Shown: positions 1 through 12,793, counted from the stretch's first letter. The stretch is DNA of 40,455 nucleotides from Acetomicrobium sp. S15 = DSM 107314 (GCF_016125955.1 NZ_JADEVE010000298.1:1-40455), one strand, 5' to 3'. Notes: a model not told the origin generated them from the letters alone. Program-made: numbers and translations.

Positions 1-57
1 TCACTCATCACTCACTTCCACTTCCGCACTCACTTTCACATTCACTCTCACTTTTAT
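1..57. repeat. Degenerate hexanucleotide-like tract at window edge
   Basis: The first ~57 bases are an imperfect pyrimidine/purine-alternating tract made of variants of ACTYTC/CACTTC. Read on the minus strand, one frame stays open and gives alternating residues of the type K-V-R-V-N-V-K-V, followed by a stop at bases 3-1. It could therefore be either low-complexity non-coding DNA or the last codons of a beta-strand-rich minus-strand protein. The window edge prevents a decision. Confidence 0.45.
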
Positions 58-111
58 ATTTTCATCACGGGTTACTCCATGTAGTGGCCCCGCCAAGACG
101 CATCGAGCATC

Positions 112-370
112 ATGGGTATAACTGATATAATATTGCTGCACGAGAGGGACAAACTGACTTTATTTTGGTACATGGCCTATGCCTTGGACGTAGAAGAAGA
201 AACCATGCAAGAGATGTGGAGAAGCTCGGAGGCGAAGAAGATATGCCATTTTGGCGGAGAAGTTAGAAAAGAGGGGCGAGTTGAAAGGCAAGAAGATAGG
301 CAAGATAGAAGCCAAACGCTCGACGTTGATAAAATTCCTCAAGCGCAAGTTCGGTCTCGCATCGCGTTAA
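112..370 (+). pseudogene. Frameshifted C-terminal remnant of an Rpn/PD-(D/E)XK nuclease-like (putative transposase) protein
   Basis: Two reading frames each carry half of a recognisable tail. Frame 1 (about 139-230) reads ERDKLTLFWYMAYALDVEEE and then becomes unlike a protein. Frame 2 (about 220-370) reads YAILAEKLEKRGELKGKKIG, then KIEAKRSTLIKFLKRKFGLA and a TAA at 368-370. The charged E/K/G-rich repeat followed by a helix ending in 'FLKRKFG' is typical of the C-terminus of Rpn-family recombination-promoting nucleases, which are often annotated as putative transposases (assignment from memory of the family). A single frameshift near 215-240 would join the halves. No nuclease domain, terminal repeats or start region is visible in the window, so this is a decayed fragment, not a working gene. 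Confidence 0.5.
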
Positions 371-433
371 TCGAGCTTCAGCGCCGTCAATCTCAAATGG
401 GCCTAAGTGCGAGAAAGAGAAAGGAGAACGCCG

Positions 434-1279
434 TTGTCAGATATAGTGTCAGGCATAGCGAAGGACGAAAACACAAAAAGCAAAGACGCGACCTCAAGGG
501 TTTTGGTGCTGGATGTGGGGAATACGAACACCGTCATAGGAGTTTACAAGGGCGATGAACTGCTTGGGCACTGGAGGCTTATATCGGAGCGGCACACCGC
601 AGACGAACTGGGCGTATACTTGACGAACCTCTTAAAGACGGTGAATGTTCACTTGAACTCCTTTGACGGGGCGATTCTCTCCAGCGTTGTGCCCTCCCTC
701 GATATTCCATGGAGGGATGGGGTGAGGCGCTACCTTGGCTTGGAGTGCATGACGGTTTCGACGGATTTGGACTTGGGTATAGAGGTGCTCTACGGAGCGC
801 CGAAAGAGGTTGGAGCAGACCGCTTGGTCAACGCGGTGGCCGGCGTGGCGCGTTACGGCTCTCCGCTCATCATCGTTGATTTCGGCACGGCCATCACTCT
901 CGATTACGTGGGACTCGGAGGAAAATATATGGGAGGGGCGATAGCGCCTGGGCTCGAAGTGAGCATGGAGGCTCTCTTCGGTCGCACGGCCAAGTTGCCG
1001 CGCATAGCTTTGGATGCCCCGCCGCCCAGTGTCGTGGGGAAAAACACGGTGGATTCCATAAAATCGGGCATACTCTTTGGCTATGCGGGGTTGGTGGATG
1101 CGCTCGTGGAGCGCATTTGGGACGAGTTGGGAGAAGGGGCGAAAGTCATAGGGACAGGCGGCCACGCACATTTGATCGCCATGCATTCGAAGTATATGAA
1201 GTTGGTAGAGCCATGGCTCACTCTGGAGGGCTTAAAACTCATATACGAAAGGAACGCCCCAGGCATTAGCGCATCCTAA
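434..1279 (+). CDS. coaX: Type III pantothenate kinase CoaX
   Basis: Catalyses ATP-dependent phosphorylation of pantothenate, the first step of coenzyme A synthesis, in the cytoplasm. The 281-residue product has the ASKHA-fold signatures of CoaX: the phosphate-binding DVGNTNT near residue 27, GADRLVNA near 126, DFGTAITLD near 151 and GTGGHA near 237. The family is usually about 255-265 aa; the slight excess is an N-terminal stretch of about 22 residues before VLVLDVGN. The TTG at 434 was chosen because AAGGAG lies at 421-426 with a 7-base spacer. A GTG at 407 follows directly on a stop and has no good ribosome site, and TTG/GTG codons at 503/506 would trim the protein to the family core. CoaX is the potassium-dependent, CoA-insensitive type common in anaerobes. 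It is followed by a weak terminator and a 320-base gap, so it is probably not in the lysS operon. Confidence 0.93.
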   Translation: MSDIVSGIAKDENTKSKDATSRVLVLDVGNTNTVIGVYKGDELLGHWRLISERHTADELGVYLTNLLKTVNVHLNSFDGAILSSVVPSLDIPWRDGVRRYLGLECMTVSTDLDLGIEVLYGAPKEVGADRLVNAVAGVARYGSPLIIVDFGTAITLDYVGLGGKYMGGAIAPGLEVSMEALFGRTAKLPRIALDAPPPSVVGKNTVDSIKSGILFGYAGLVDALVERIWDELGEGAKVIGTGGHAHLIAMHSKYMKLVEPWLTLEGLKLIYERNAPGISAS

Positions 1280-1312
1280 AGCGTCCGTAGTATCCAAAAG
1301 AAAGAGAAACAC

Positions 1313-1328
1313 AAGCCTTCGGGCTTTT
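1313..1328 (+). terminator. Weak intrinsic terminator after coaX
   Basis: AAGCC-TTCG-GGCTT forms a 5-bp stem closed by a stable TTCG tetraloop and runs into a short T stretch, 34 bases after the coaX stop. The stem is short and the T run is only four bases, so termination may be partial. Confidence 0.5.
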
Positions 1329-1598
1329 AGCGGCGTTATATCTCGCTCGAGCGCCATGACTGTGGGAAAACGCCCTTGTGCGCAATGGCGCGCGGCGCAG
1401 AATGCGGTAAAATATCGGCTATACGGGTGCAAAAGCTTGCCCAAGGTTTCTCGGCTTGCTTAGACAAGCTCTATAGCGTACAGGCCTTACAGCGTTTTTA
1501 TAGCGCCCTTTGCTTCGCCGCGGATATGCGCTGTGCTTTTATGTATCATTTCACCTATAGCGTGTTCGCATCAAAAGTTACAGAGAGGGGTAATCGCG
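1329..1598. other. Intergenic region upstream of lysS, no gene recognised
   Basis: About 270 bases without a credible gene. Open frames here lack ribosome sites and resemble no family. The heptamer TATAGCG occurs three times (1472-1478, 1499-1505, 1556-1562), and GCTTG/CAAGC arms (1454-1458 and 1465-1469) could form a 5-bp hairpin. I looked for a T-box (the conserved AGGGTGGNACCGCG-type element), expected for some aminoacyl-tRNA synthetase leaders, and did not see one. No confident -35/-10 pair was found, although the lysS promoter should lie here. Confidence 0.4.
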
Positions 1599-3113
1599 AT
1601 GACACCTCACGATGAGGTTCAGCTCAACTCCGAAGCGCCGGAAGAGGAAATCTACAGACAGAGATTAGAAAAGCTCGAACGTCTGCGAAAAGAGGAAGGA
1701 TATAACCCCTTCCGCGTAGAGCGCTGGACGAGAGAGCATCCTCTGTCTTATGTGGTGGAACACTATTCTCATCTCGCTCCCGACGAGCATGCCGACTCCT
1801 TTGTCGTCACGGCGGGCAGAATCATGACGATCAGGAGACACGGCAAGGCTTCCTTTGCCGATTTGGAGGACGAGACATCTCGTCTGCAGCTTTATTTCCA
1901 GTTAGATGCCCTCGGAGAGGCATCGTATGATTTTTTCAAGAAATGGGTTGACCCGGGAGACTTCGTAGGCATAAAGGGGCACCCTTTTAGGACGCGCAGG
2001 GGGGAGCTTTCCATACACGTCGTGGAATTTAAGCTCTTGTCTAAGACGTTGCGGCCGCTCCCCGAAAAGTGGCACGGCCTCAAAGACACGGAGATCCGCT
2101 ACCGTCGGCGTTATCTCGACCTGCTGGCGAACCCCGAGGTGCGGGAGGTCTTCAGGAAGAGGGCACTCATAATCGAGGCCGTGCGCGAATGCATGAGGCG
2201 CCACGATACCGTCGAAGTGGAAACTCCTGTCCTTTCTCCTATAGCGGGAGGTGCGACTGCCAGGCCCTTCATAACCTATCACAACGCCCTCGGCATGAAC
2301 CTATATCTGCGCATTGCCACAGAGCTTTACTTGAAGCGCCTGATAGTGGGCATGATGGGCCGGGTCTTCGAAATAGGCAAGAACTTTCGCAACGAGGGCG
2401 TGGACTCCATGCACAACCCCGAGTTCACGGCTATGGAAGTCTACTGGGCATATGCCGATTACAAAGACATGATGGACCTCACAGAGGAGATCGTTGTGGC
2501 TTGCGCCGACGCTGTGGGCGGCAGGCGCGTCGTCTATCAGGGGCAGGAGATAAACTTTGAGCCTCCCTTTAGGCGTGCCACCATGGCGGAGCTCGTAAAA
2601 GAGCACGCCGGCGTGGATTTTTCCCAGATCGAAAGCGACGAAGAGGCCCGCGAGATCGCCCGACGACTTGGGGTCGAGGTGGAGGCAGGCGAGAGCAAAT
2701 ACTCGATCCTCGCGGAGTTGTTCGAGGAGTTCGTGGAAGAAAAGCTCGTGCAGCCCACGTTCGTGTTCAAATATCCGGTAGAAGTGTCACCTTTGGCGAA
2801 AAGAGACCCGGAAGACCCGAATTTTACCAACCGCTTTGAACTCTTCATATGCGGCGCTGAGGTGGCAAACGCATATAGCGAGCTGAACGACCCCATCGAC
2901 CAAAAAGAGCGTTTCCTCGAACAACAAAGAAAGCGCCAGGCGGGCGACGAGGAAGCCCACCCTTACGACGAGGATTTCGTGATGGCGCTGGAATACGGCA
3001 TGCCCCCCACGGGCGGGCTCGGCATCGGAATAGACAGGCTCGTCATGTTTCTCACCGACTCGCGCTCTATTCGCGATGTCATGCTCTTCCCCACGATGCG
3101 GCCAAAAGGATAG
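1599..3113 (+). CDS. lysS: Lysyl-tRNA synthetase, class II
   Basis: Charges tRNA-Lys with lysine. The 504-residue product has the usual class II LysRS layout: an N-terminal OB-fold anticodon-binding domain (about residues 55-165, with GRIMTIRRHGKASFADLED) and a C-terminal catalytic core. Motif 2 reads FEIGKNFRNEG followed by HNPEFTAMEVYWAY, and motif 3 reads GLGIGIDRLVM near the end. Length matches bacterial LysS (about 490-505 aa). The ATG at 1599 follows GAGAGGGG (1583-1590) with an 8-base spacer; upstream in-frame codons lack a ribosome site. It heads a compact plus-strand run, with ligA starting 6 bases after its stop. Confidence 0.97.
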   Translation: MTPHDEVQLNSEAPEEEIYRQRLEKLERLRKEEGYNPFRVERWTREHPLSYVVEHYSHLAPDEHADSFVVTAGRIMTIRRHGKASFADLEDETSRLQLYFQLDALGEASYDFFKKWVDPGDFVGIKGHPFRTRRGELSIHVVEFKLLSKTLRPLPEKWHGLKDTEIRYRRRYLDLLANPEVREVFRKRALIIEAVRECMRRHDTVEVETPVLSPIAGGATARPFITYHNALGMNLYLRIATELYLKRLIVGMMGRVFEIGKNFRNEGVDSMHNPEFTAMEVYWAYADYKDMMDLTEEIVVACADAVGGRRVVYQGQEINFEPPFRRATMAELVKEHAGVDFSQIESDEEAREIARRLGVEVEAGESKYSILAELFEEFVEEKLVQPTFVFKYPVEVSPLAKRDPEDPNFTNRFELFICGAEVANAYSELNDPIDQKERFLEQQRKRQAGDEEAHPYDEDFVMALEYGMPPTGGLGIGIDRLVMFLTDSRSIRDVMLFPTMRPKG

Positions 3114-5129
<2,016 letters not shown>

Positions 5130-5131
5130 AA

Positions 5132-5422
5132 ATGGCAGTATCTGAGGCGGATGTCCGCCGCGTCGCCCTTCTCGCCCGTCTGGAGGTCACAGACGAGGAG
5201 GCAAGATCGCTCACGGAGCACTTCGGCAAGATTTTGGAGCACTTTCATCGCCTTCAAGAGTTAGAATTGAGCGGGGTCGACCCCTTTTCCCTTGAGGGAC
5301 CGGGCACGCCCTGGAGGGTTGACGAGGCTAAACCCTGGGATGGGCGTGACGAGATCTTGTCCGAGGCGCCACGGCGCGAGGGAGATTTCTTCGTCGTCCC
5401 GCGCATCGTAGAGGAGGAATGA
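5132..5422 (+). CDS. gatC: Asp/Glu-tRNA(Asn/Gln) amidotransferase subunit GatC
   Basis: Small 96-residue subunit that wraps around GatA and GatB and stabilises the amidotransferase. The N-terminal VRRVALLARLEVTDEEA helix and the ILEHFHRLQELELSGVDP segment are typical of GatC. AAGGAGGG at 5119-5126 precedes the ATG. It begins 2 bases after the ligA stop and is followed 3 bases later by gatA, so the gatCAB genes are in the standard order and contiguous. Confidence 0.95.
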   Translation: MAVSEADVRRVALLARLEVTDEEARSLTEHFGKILEHFHRLQELELSGVDPFSLEGPGTPWRVDEAKPWDGRDEILSEAPRREGDFFVVPRIVEEE

Positions 5423-5425
5423 CGG

Positions 5426-6892
5426 ATGGAATTGTGGCAACTCCCTGCCTGGAAGATAGCGGAGGAGGTGAGGCGCGGAAACCTCTCCGCATCGCAGGCG
5501 GTGGAATCGCACATCAGGCGCATGGAAAGCCTCGAGCCTTCGATTAACGCCATAATCACCCCTATGCCGGAGGAGGCCAGGAAGAGGGCATTAGCGATAG
5601 ATGAGGCGCTGTCTAAAGGAGCTGACCTCCCTTTAGCCGGTGTGCCTGTCGCAGTAAAAGACCTCTTATGTACTAAGGGAGTCCGCACGACGTGCGGCAG
5701 CCGCGTCTTGGGAGAGTGGAAGCCCCCTTACTCCGCTACTGTCGTGCGCTACCTGGAGGAAAGTGGGGCAGTCGTGATAGGCAAAGCCAACATGGACGAA
5801 TTTGCCATGGGAAGCTCAACGGAGCAATCGGCCTTCGGTGCCACATCTAACCCCTGGGACGTTTCGCGCGTCCCCGGCGGCAGCTCCGGCGGGAGCGCTG
5901 CGGCTGTCGCTGCCGGTTATGCTCCTATAGCGCTCGGAAGCGACACGGGCGGCTCGATCAGACAACCGGCTGCGCTCTGCGGCGTTTACGGCCTGAAGCC
6001 CACGTATGGCCTGGTGAGCCGCTGGGGCCTCATAGCGTACGCCTCGTCATTGGACCAGGTGGGACCGTTTTCGAGAGACCTTGCGGACTTAGCACTCGCC
6101 CTTGAGGTGATTTCCGCTTACGATCCGCTGGACTCCACGTGTGTGCCGGGGAGCCGTCCTCGCTATCGCGACGCCTTGAAGGCGCACGACCTAAAGGGGC
6201 AGCGCATAGGCTTTCTGAAAGGATATCAAGATTTCGATATGGATGACGAGGTAAAAGAAAAGTTCGCTTTGGCTTTGAGAATATGCCAAGAAGGCGGGGC
6301 CGAGATGGTGGAGGTCTCTTTGCCCGTCTCTACCGGATACGGCCTTCCCTGTTACTATATAGTTGCGCCTGCTGAGGCGAGCTCGAACCTCGCTCGCTAT
6401 GACGGTGTCCAGTACGGCTTGAGCGAAGAAGGAAAGAGCATCCTCGAGCTTTACCTCAAAACCAGAGGTAAGGGCTTCGGGAACGAGGTGAAGCGGAGGA
6501 TTTTGGTCGGGACTTATGTGTTGAGTTCGGGCTATTACGATGCCTACTACCTCGTGGCTCAAAAAGTCCGGCGCCTGATAGCAGACGAGTTCACTGCGGC
6601 CTTCTCGGCCGTCGATGCCTTGATTACGCCGACATCTCCAACGCTCGCTTTTAAAAAAGGAGAGAAACTCGACGATCCGATCCAGATGTATATGTCAGAC
6701 TTATTCACATTGCCTGTAAACCTGGCAGGGCTACCGGCCATCTCGATGAACGTCGGTTACAGCAAAGCCGGGCTTCCCGTAGGGGTTCAGATTGTGGCTC
6801 CGAGATGGGGGGAGACGGAGATTTTGAAAGTGGCCTCCGTTTTGACCGATGCCGTCGGCTCGCCGAAGGTGGCCATGGGAGGTGAGGGTTGA
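5426..6892 (+). CDS. gatA: Asp/Glu-tRNA(Asn/Gln) amidotransferase subunit GatA
   Basis: Glutaminase subunit that releases ammonia from glutamine for transamidation of misacylated Asp-tRNA(Asn) and/or Glu-tRNA(Gln). The 488-residue protein has a complete amidase signature: catalytic K78 (VAVKDLL), the cis-serine S153 in GGSSGGSAAAVAAG and the nucleophile S177 in SDTGGSIRQP. Spacing of the Lys-Ser-Ser triad matches characterised GatA. Its TGA shares a base with the gatB ATG (TGATG), pointing to translational coupling and matched subunit amounts. Confidence 0.97.
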   Translation: MELWQLPAWKIAEEVRRGNLSASQAVESHIRRMESLEPSINAIITPMPEEARKRALAIDEALSKGADLPLAGVPVAVKDLLCTKGVRTTCGSRVLGEWKPPYSATVVRYLEESGAVVIGKANMDEFAMGSSTEQSAFGATSNPWDVSRVPGGSSGGSAAAVAAGYAPIALGSDTGGSIRQPAALCGVYGLKPTYGLVSRWGLIAYASSLDQVGPFSRDLADLALALEVISAYDPLDSTCVPGSRPRYRDALKAHDLKGQRIGFLKGYQDFDMDDEVKEKFALALRICQEGGAEMVEVSLPVSTGYGLPCYYIVAPAEASSNLARYDGVQYGLSEEGKSILELYLKTRGKGFGNEVKRRILVGTYVLSSGYYDAYYLVAQKVRRLIADEFTAAFSAVDALITPTSPTLAFKKGEKLDDPIQMYMSDLFTLPVNLAGLPAISMNVGYSKAGLPVGVQIVAPRWGETEILKVASVLTDAVGSPKVAMGGEG

Positions 6893-8361
6893 TGCCGCTT
6901 TCTTTTACGCCTGTCATAGGGCTTGAGATCCACGTGCAGCTTGCGACCGTTTCTAAGCTCTTTTGCAGCTGTTCTACAAATTACATCGGAGAGAAACCCA
7001 ACACCAATGTCTGCCCTGTCTGCCTGGGTCTTCCGGGGACGCTTCCGGTCCTGAACGGGCGCGCCGTGGAGTTCGCCGCGAAGACCGCCCTTGCCTTGAA
7101 TTGTCGTGTCCAAAACAGGACGCGCTTTCACAGGAAGAACTACTTTTATCCCGACCTCCCGAAGGCTTACCAGATAAGCCAGTATGACCTTCCGCTGGCG
7201 GTGGACGGCTATGTGGAGCTGACCGAGGCGGACGGGTCCAAGCGGAGGATCGGCATACAGCGCCTTCATCTGGAAGAGGACACCGGCAAGCTTGTTCACA
7301 TAGCAAGCGACGGCCGCCTGAGCGGGGCGCTTTACTCCCTCGTCGATTACAACAGGGCCGGCATACCTCTGATGGAGATCGTTTCGGCTCCCGACATCAC
7401 GTCTCCGGCTCAGGCGAAAGAATACGTGGCGCGGCTTCGCCAGCTCGTGCGGTATCTCGGCGTCTCCGACGGGGATATGGAATCCGGCTCGCTGAGGGTC
7501 GATGCCAATGTATCGGTCAAGGTTTCGGACGGCCGGTGGGGGAAGAAGTCGGAGATCAAGAATATGAACTCCCTGAGGGCCATAGAAAGGGCCTTGGAGT
7601 ACGAAATCGAGCGCCAAAGCGGTATGTTGGCCAGGGGCGAGGAAGTGGAGCAGGAGACGCGCCATTGGGATGATGCCGCCGGCGTGACTCGTTCGAGCCG
7701 CAGCAAGGAAGAGGCTCACGATTATAGATATTTCCCAGAGCCAGACCTTTTGCCCCTCGTATTGGAGGAGGGGTTTTTAGAAGAGACCGCCGAAGCGATG
7801 CCCGAGCTGCCGTGGGAAGTGTTCAGGCGCTTCGAAGAAGTCTACGGAATCGAGCCCGAAGACGCGGCGCTACTTTCGGAGCGTCGCGATGTGGCGGCAT
7901 ATTTCGAAGCCTGCGTGATGGCTGGGGCATCTCCGGATAAGGCAGCCAACTGGATTAAGACGGAACTCTTTCGCGTCATGAACGAGCGCAAGTGTTCGGC
8001 CGACGACTTTCCCGTGAGGCCAGAGGTGCTGACCGAGCTCCTCAGAAAAGTGGAACAGGGAGAGCTGTCCGCCACGGCGGCCAAGGACGTTTTTGGCCTT
8101 ATGGCAGACCGGTCCTTGAGGCTCGACGAGGCGATAGAGGCCGCGGGAGTGTTCGTGGGCAAGGTGTCAGGCGGTACCCTAAAAGATATAATAGATACGG
8201 TATTGCGCGAGAACGCGGAAGTGGTCGAAGATATCAAGTCTGGCCGCGACAAGAAAGGCAAAAAGGTGAAATTCCTGCAGGGATTGGTCATGCGCCACAC
8301 CAAGGGGCAGGCGGATCCGCAGGAGGTTTCAGAGCTCTTAGAGGAATCGCTTAAGAATTGA
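6892..8361 (+). CDS. gatB: Asp/Glu-tRNA(Asn/Gln) amidotransferase subunit GatB
   Basis: Kinase/transamidase subunit that activates the misacylated aminoacyl-tRNA with ATP and accepts ammonia from GatA. The 489-residue product begins with the GLEIHVQL motif and has the four-cysteine zinc site (CSCS near residue 25, CPVCLGLPG near 40), the FHRKNYFYPDLPK and DYNRAGIPLMEI catalytic-cradle motifs, and a C-terminal YqeY-like tRNA-binding tail. The ATG at 6892 is used rather than the adjacent TTG at 6889, because it overlaps the gatA stop by one base and has GGGAGGTGAGGG upstream. The complete GatCAB suggests that glutaminyl- and/or asparaginyl-tRNA is made by the indirect route. Confidence 0.97.
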   Translation: MPLSFTPVIGLEIHVQLATVSKLFCSCSTNYIGEKPNTNVCPVCLGLPGTLPVLNGRAVEFAAKTALALNCRVQNRTRFHRKNYFYPDLPKAYQISQYDLPLAVDGYVELTEADGSKRRIGIQRLHLEEDTGKLVHIASDGRLSGALYSLVDYNRAGIPLMEIVSAPDITSPAQAKEYVARLRQLVRYLGVSDGDMESGSLRVDANVSVKVSDGRWGKKSEIKNMNSLRAIERALEYEIERQSGMLARGEEVEQETRHWDDAAGVTRSSRSKEEAHDYRYFPEPDLLPLVLEEGFLEETAEAMPELPWEVFRRFEEVYGIEPEDAALLSERRDVAAYFEACVMAGASPDKAANWIKTELFRVMNERKCSADDFPVRPEVLTELLRKVEQGELSATAAKDVFGLMADRSLRLDEAIEAAGVFVGKVSGGTLKDIIDTVLRENAEVVEDIKSGRDKKGKKVKFLQGLVMRHTKGQADPQEVSELLEESLKN

Positions 8362-8386
8362 GAGGATCGCACAATTCGGAGGGGGT

Positions 8387-10477
8387 ATGGCTATGGGGAC
8401 ACGCAGGCCCGAAGGGATCAGGGTTGTAGCTCTGGCTGGACACGGGGGATCAGGAAAAACTGCGCTGACAGAGGCGTTGCTCTTCGATACGGGTGCCATC
8501 TCGCGCATGGGGCGCACAGAAGATGGAAATACCGTGACGGACTTTGATCCAGAAGAGAAGAAGCGCCAGATATCCATAAATGCCTCTGTGGCTACGCTTT
8601 ACCACGAAGACAAGACGATATTCATCCTCGACACGCCCGGCTATGCCGATTTCGTTGGAGATTTGAGATCGAGCATGCGCGCCTGCGATGCGGCTGTAGT
8701 GCTCGTGAGCGCCGTCGACGGCGTTGAGGTGCAGACCGAAAGGGCATGGAGCTTCACCGAGGACTTCGGCATAGCGACTGTCTTTTATGTCAGCAAGATG
8801 GACAGGGATAACGCCTCGTTTGATAGGACATTGGGCGAGATCCGCCAATACTTAAGCGACAAGGTTGTGCCTTTATATTTACCGATAGGCTCGGAGAAGA
8901 ACTTCAAAGGCCTGGTGGACGTCCTCGCGAACAAGGCTTACTTATATGCCGGAGACGGAAGCAAAGGATTCGAGGAAGCCGTTGTTCCTCAAGATATGGC
9001 CGACGAAGTTTCAAAAGCACGGGAAGAGGCGATCGAGCGCATTGTGGAGGCCGACGACGAACTGATGATGCGCTACCTCGAAGGGGACAGCATCTCCAAA
9101 GAAGAGCTGCTTCCCGTCCTGCGCAAGGCCGTTAGGGAGCGGAAGCTCTTTCCGGCGTTGCCGGGCGCTGCTCCTGCCAATGTCGGCGTCATGCAGCTTC
9201 TCGATGTGATTTCGGACATACTCCCCTCTCCTCTGGAGGTGCCCCCCCGCAAAGGAATAAAGGGAGAGGCAGAGGTGGACGTGCCCCCGGATCCGAACGG
9301 ACCTTTTATGGCCCTCTGCTTCAAGGTTATGGTGGATCCCTACGTGGGCAAACTTTCCTTCATTCGTGTCTTTTCGGGCAGGCATTCCAGCGACAAGGGG
9401 CTATTCAACGTCAATAAAGAGACGGAAGAGCGAGTGAGCGGCTATCGCCTGATGCGCGGCAAGGATGGAGAAGAGGTTAAGGAGATCACGACGGGTGATG
9501 TAGTTGCTGTGCCGAAGCTCTCGAGCGTAGCCGTGGGAGATACGCTCGCCGAGCGCGGTTGCGACGTGCGCTTTCCGCCGATCCGGTTCCCGGAGCCGGT
9601 CTACAGCATCGCCGTCGTGCCCAAGAGCAGGGCGGATGAGGACAAACTCTCTAACGCCATTCATAAAATCTTGGAGGAAGACCCGACCCTTCGCTTCGAG
9701 AAGAACGCCGAGACGGGCGATAACCTGCTTTCGGGCATGGGGGATCTCCATCTGGACATCGTCTTATCCAGGATCAGGGAGCGCTACGGCGTGGATCTGG
9801 AGACGCGCCTGCCGCGCGTGCCCTACAAAGAGACGATAAAGCGGACTGCCAAAGCGCAGGGGAGATACAAGAAGCAAACCGGCGGCCGCGGCCAGTATGG
9901 CGACGTGTGGATAGAGTTTGAACCCCTCGAGCGAGGAGCCGGCTTTCAGTTCGAAGACAGGATAGTGGGCGGCGCCGTGCCCAAATCGTATATACCCGCC
10001 GTGGAGAAGGGTTTGAGAGAGGCGATACAGAAGGGCGTCTTGGCAGGTTACCCCGCCGTCGACTTCAAGGCCAAGCTCTACGATGGTTCGTATCACGAGG
10101 TGGACTCTTCAGAATTGGCATTTAAGATAGCGGCTTCTCTCTCCTTCAAAAAGGGCTTTTCCGAGGCGTCTCCGACGCTGCTTGAGCCGATAATGGATGT
10201 CGAAATCGTCGTCCCTGAAGATTACCTCGGCGATGTCATGGGAGATCTCAACGGCCGCAGGGGTAGGATCATGGGCATAGAGGGCCGCGGCAGACTGCAG
10301 GTGGTCAAGGCTCAAGTGCCGCTTGCCGAGATGTTCCGCTACGCCATAACCTTGCGCTCTATGACCTCAGGAAGGGGGAGTTTTTCTATGTCCTTCTCCC
10401 ATTACGAGGAAGTGCCGCAGGAAATCGCGAAGAGGATCATAGCCCAAGCTCAGGCGGAAGAGGGGGAAGAGGAGTAA
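8387..10477 (+). CDS. fusA2: Elongation factor G-like protein (EF-G2 type)
   Basis: A translational GTPase of 696 aa with full EF-G domain order (G domain, II, III, IV, V), including the domain IV GGRGQYGDV motif and the domain V YEEVPQEIA tail. It is a second EF-G, distinct from the canonical copy at 38174. G1 reads GHGGSGKT (residues 18-25) where canonical EF-G has AHIDAGKT. Switch I reads KRQISI instead of the RGITI of canonical EF-G. G3 is DTPGYADF. G4 is SKMD (136-139), whereas the guanine-recognition consensus is NKxD. These features fit the EF-G2 paralogue group of uncertain role; translocation, recycling or a ribosome-rescue function are all possible. The ATG at 8387 lies close behind GGAGGGGG (8378-8385); an ATG two codons later (8393) is equally plausible. 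It follows gatB by 25 bases. Confidence 0.88.
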   Translation: MAMGTRRPEGIRVVALAGHGGSGKTALTEALLFDTGAISRMGRTEDGNTVTDFDPEEKKRQISINASVATLYHEDKTIFILDTPGYADFVGDLRSSMRACDAAVVLVSAVDGVEVQTERAWSFTEDFGIATVFYVSKMDRDNASFDRTLGEIRQYLSDKVVPLYLPIGSEKNFKGLVDVLANKAYLYAGDGSKGFEEAVVPQDMADEVSKAREEAIERIVEADDELMMRYLEGDSISKEELLPVLRKAVRERKLFPALPGAAPANVGVMQLLDVISDILPSPLEVPPRKGIKGEAEVDVPPDPNGPFMALCFKVMVDPYVGKLSFIRVFSGRHSSDKGLFNVNKETEERVSGYRLMRGKDGEEVKEITTGDVVAVPKLSSVAVGDTLAERGCDVRFPPIRFPEPVYSIAVVPKSRADEDKLSNAIHKILEEDPTLRFEKNAETGDNLLSGMGDLHLDIVLSRIRERYGVDLETRLPRVPYKETIKRTAKAQGRYKKQTGGRGQYGDVWIEFEPLERGAGFQFEDRIVGGAVPKSYIPAVEKGLREAIQKGVLAGYPAVDFKAKLYDGSYHEVDSSELAFKIAASLSFKKGFSEASPTLLEPIMDVEIVVPEDYLGDVMGDLNGRRGRIMGIEGRGRLQVVKAQVPLAEMFRYAITLRSMTSGRGSFSMSFSHYEEVPQEIAKRIIAQAQAEEGEEE

Positions 10478-10491
10478 AGGGATCATACCTA

Positions 10492-10500
10492 TGTTAAAAT
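10492..10500 (+). promoter_or_regulatory. Candidate extended -10 promoter for nfnAB
   Basis: TG-T-TAAAAT matches an extended -10 element (TGnTATAAT) in the only A+T-rich gap between fusA2 and nfnA. It would start transcription about 30 bases before the nfnA ATG. No good -35 box is visible. Confidence 0.35.
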
Positions 10501-10535
10501 AATTACAAATATTATGTGCTGCGGGTGGGATAAAG

Positions 10536-12793
<2,258 letters not shown>

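Noticed and set aside
112-558. A 148-codon open frame as an intact gene
   Set aside because: Only its first third resembles a protein family (Rpn); after about 230 it runs through the coaX start region in another frame with Arg/Lys-rich nonsense. It is part of a frameshifted remnant.
1280-1598. T-box or lysine riboswitch before lysS
   Set aside because: The conserved T-box sequence and its surrounding stem are absent, and no lysine riboswitch core was recognised.
1376-1615. Small plus-strand frame upstream of lysS
   Set aside because: No ribosome site, no recognisable motif, and it runs into lysS out of frame.
6787-7719. 310-codon open frame antisense to gatB
   Set aside because: Lies entirely opposite a well-supported gene, has no ribosome site and its composition is that of a codon-bias shadow. 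The same holds for the long antisense frames at 632-1186, 10512-11342 and 38777-39556.
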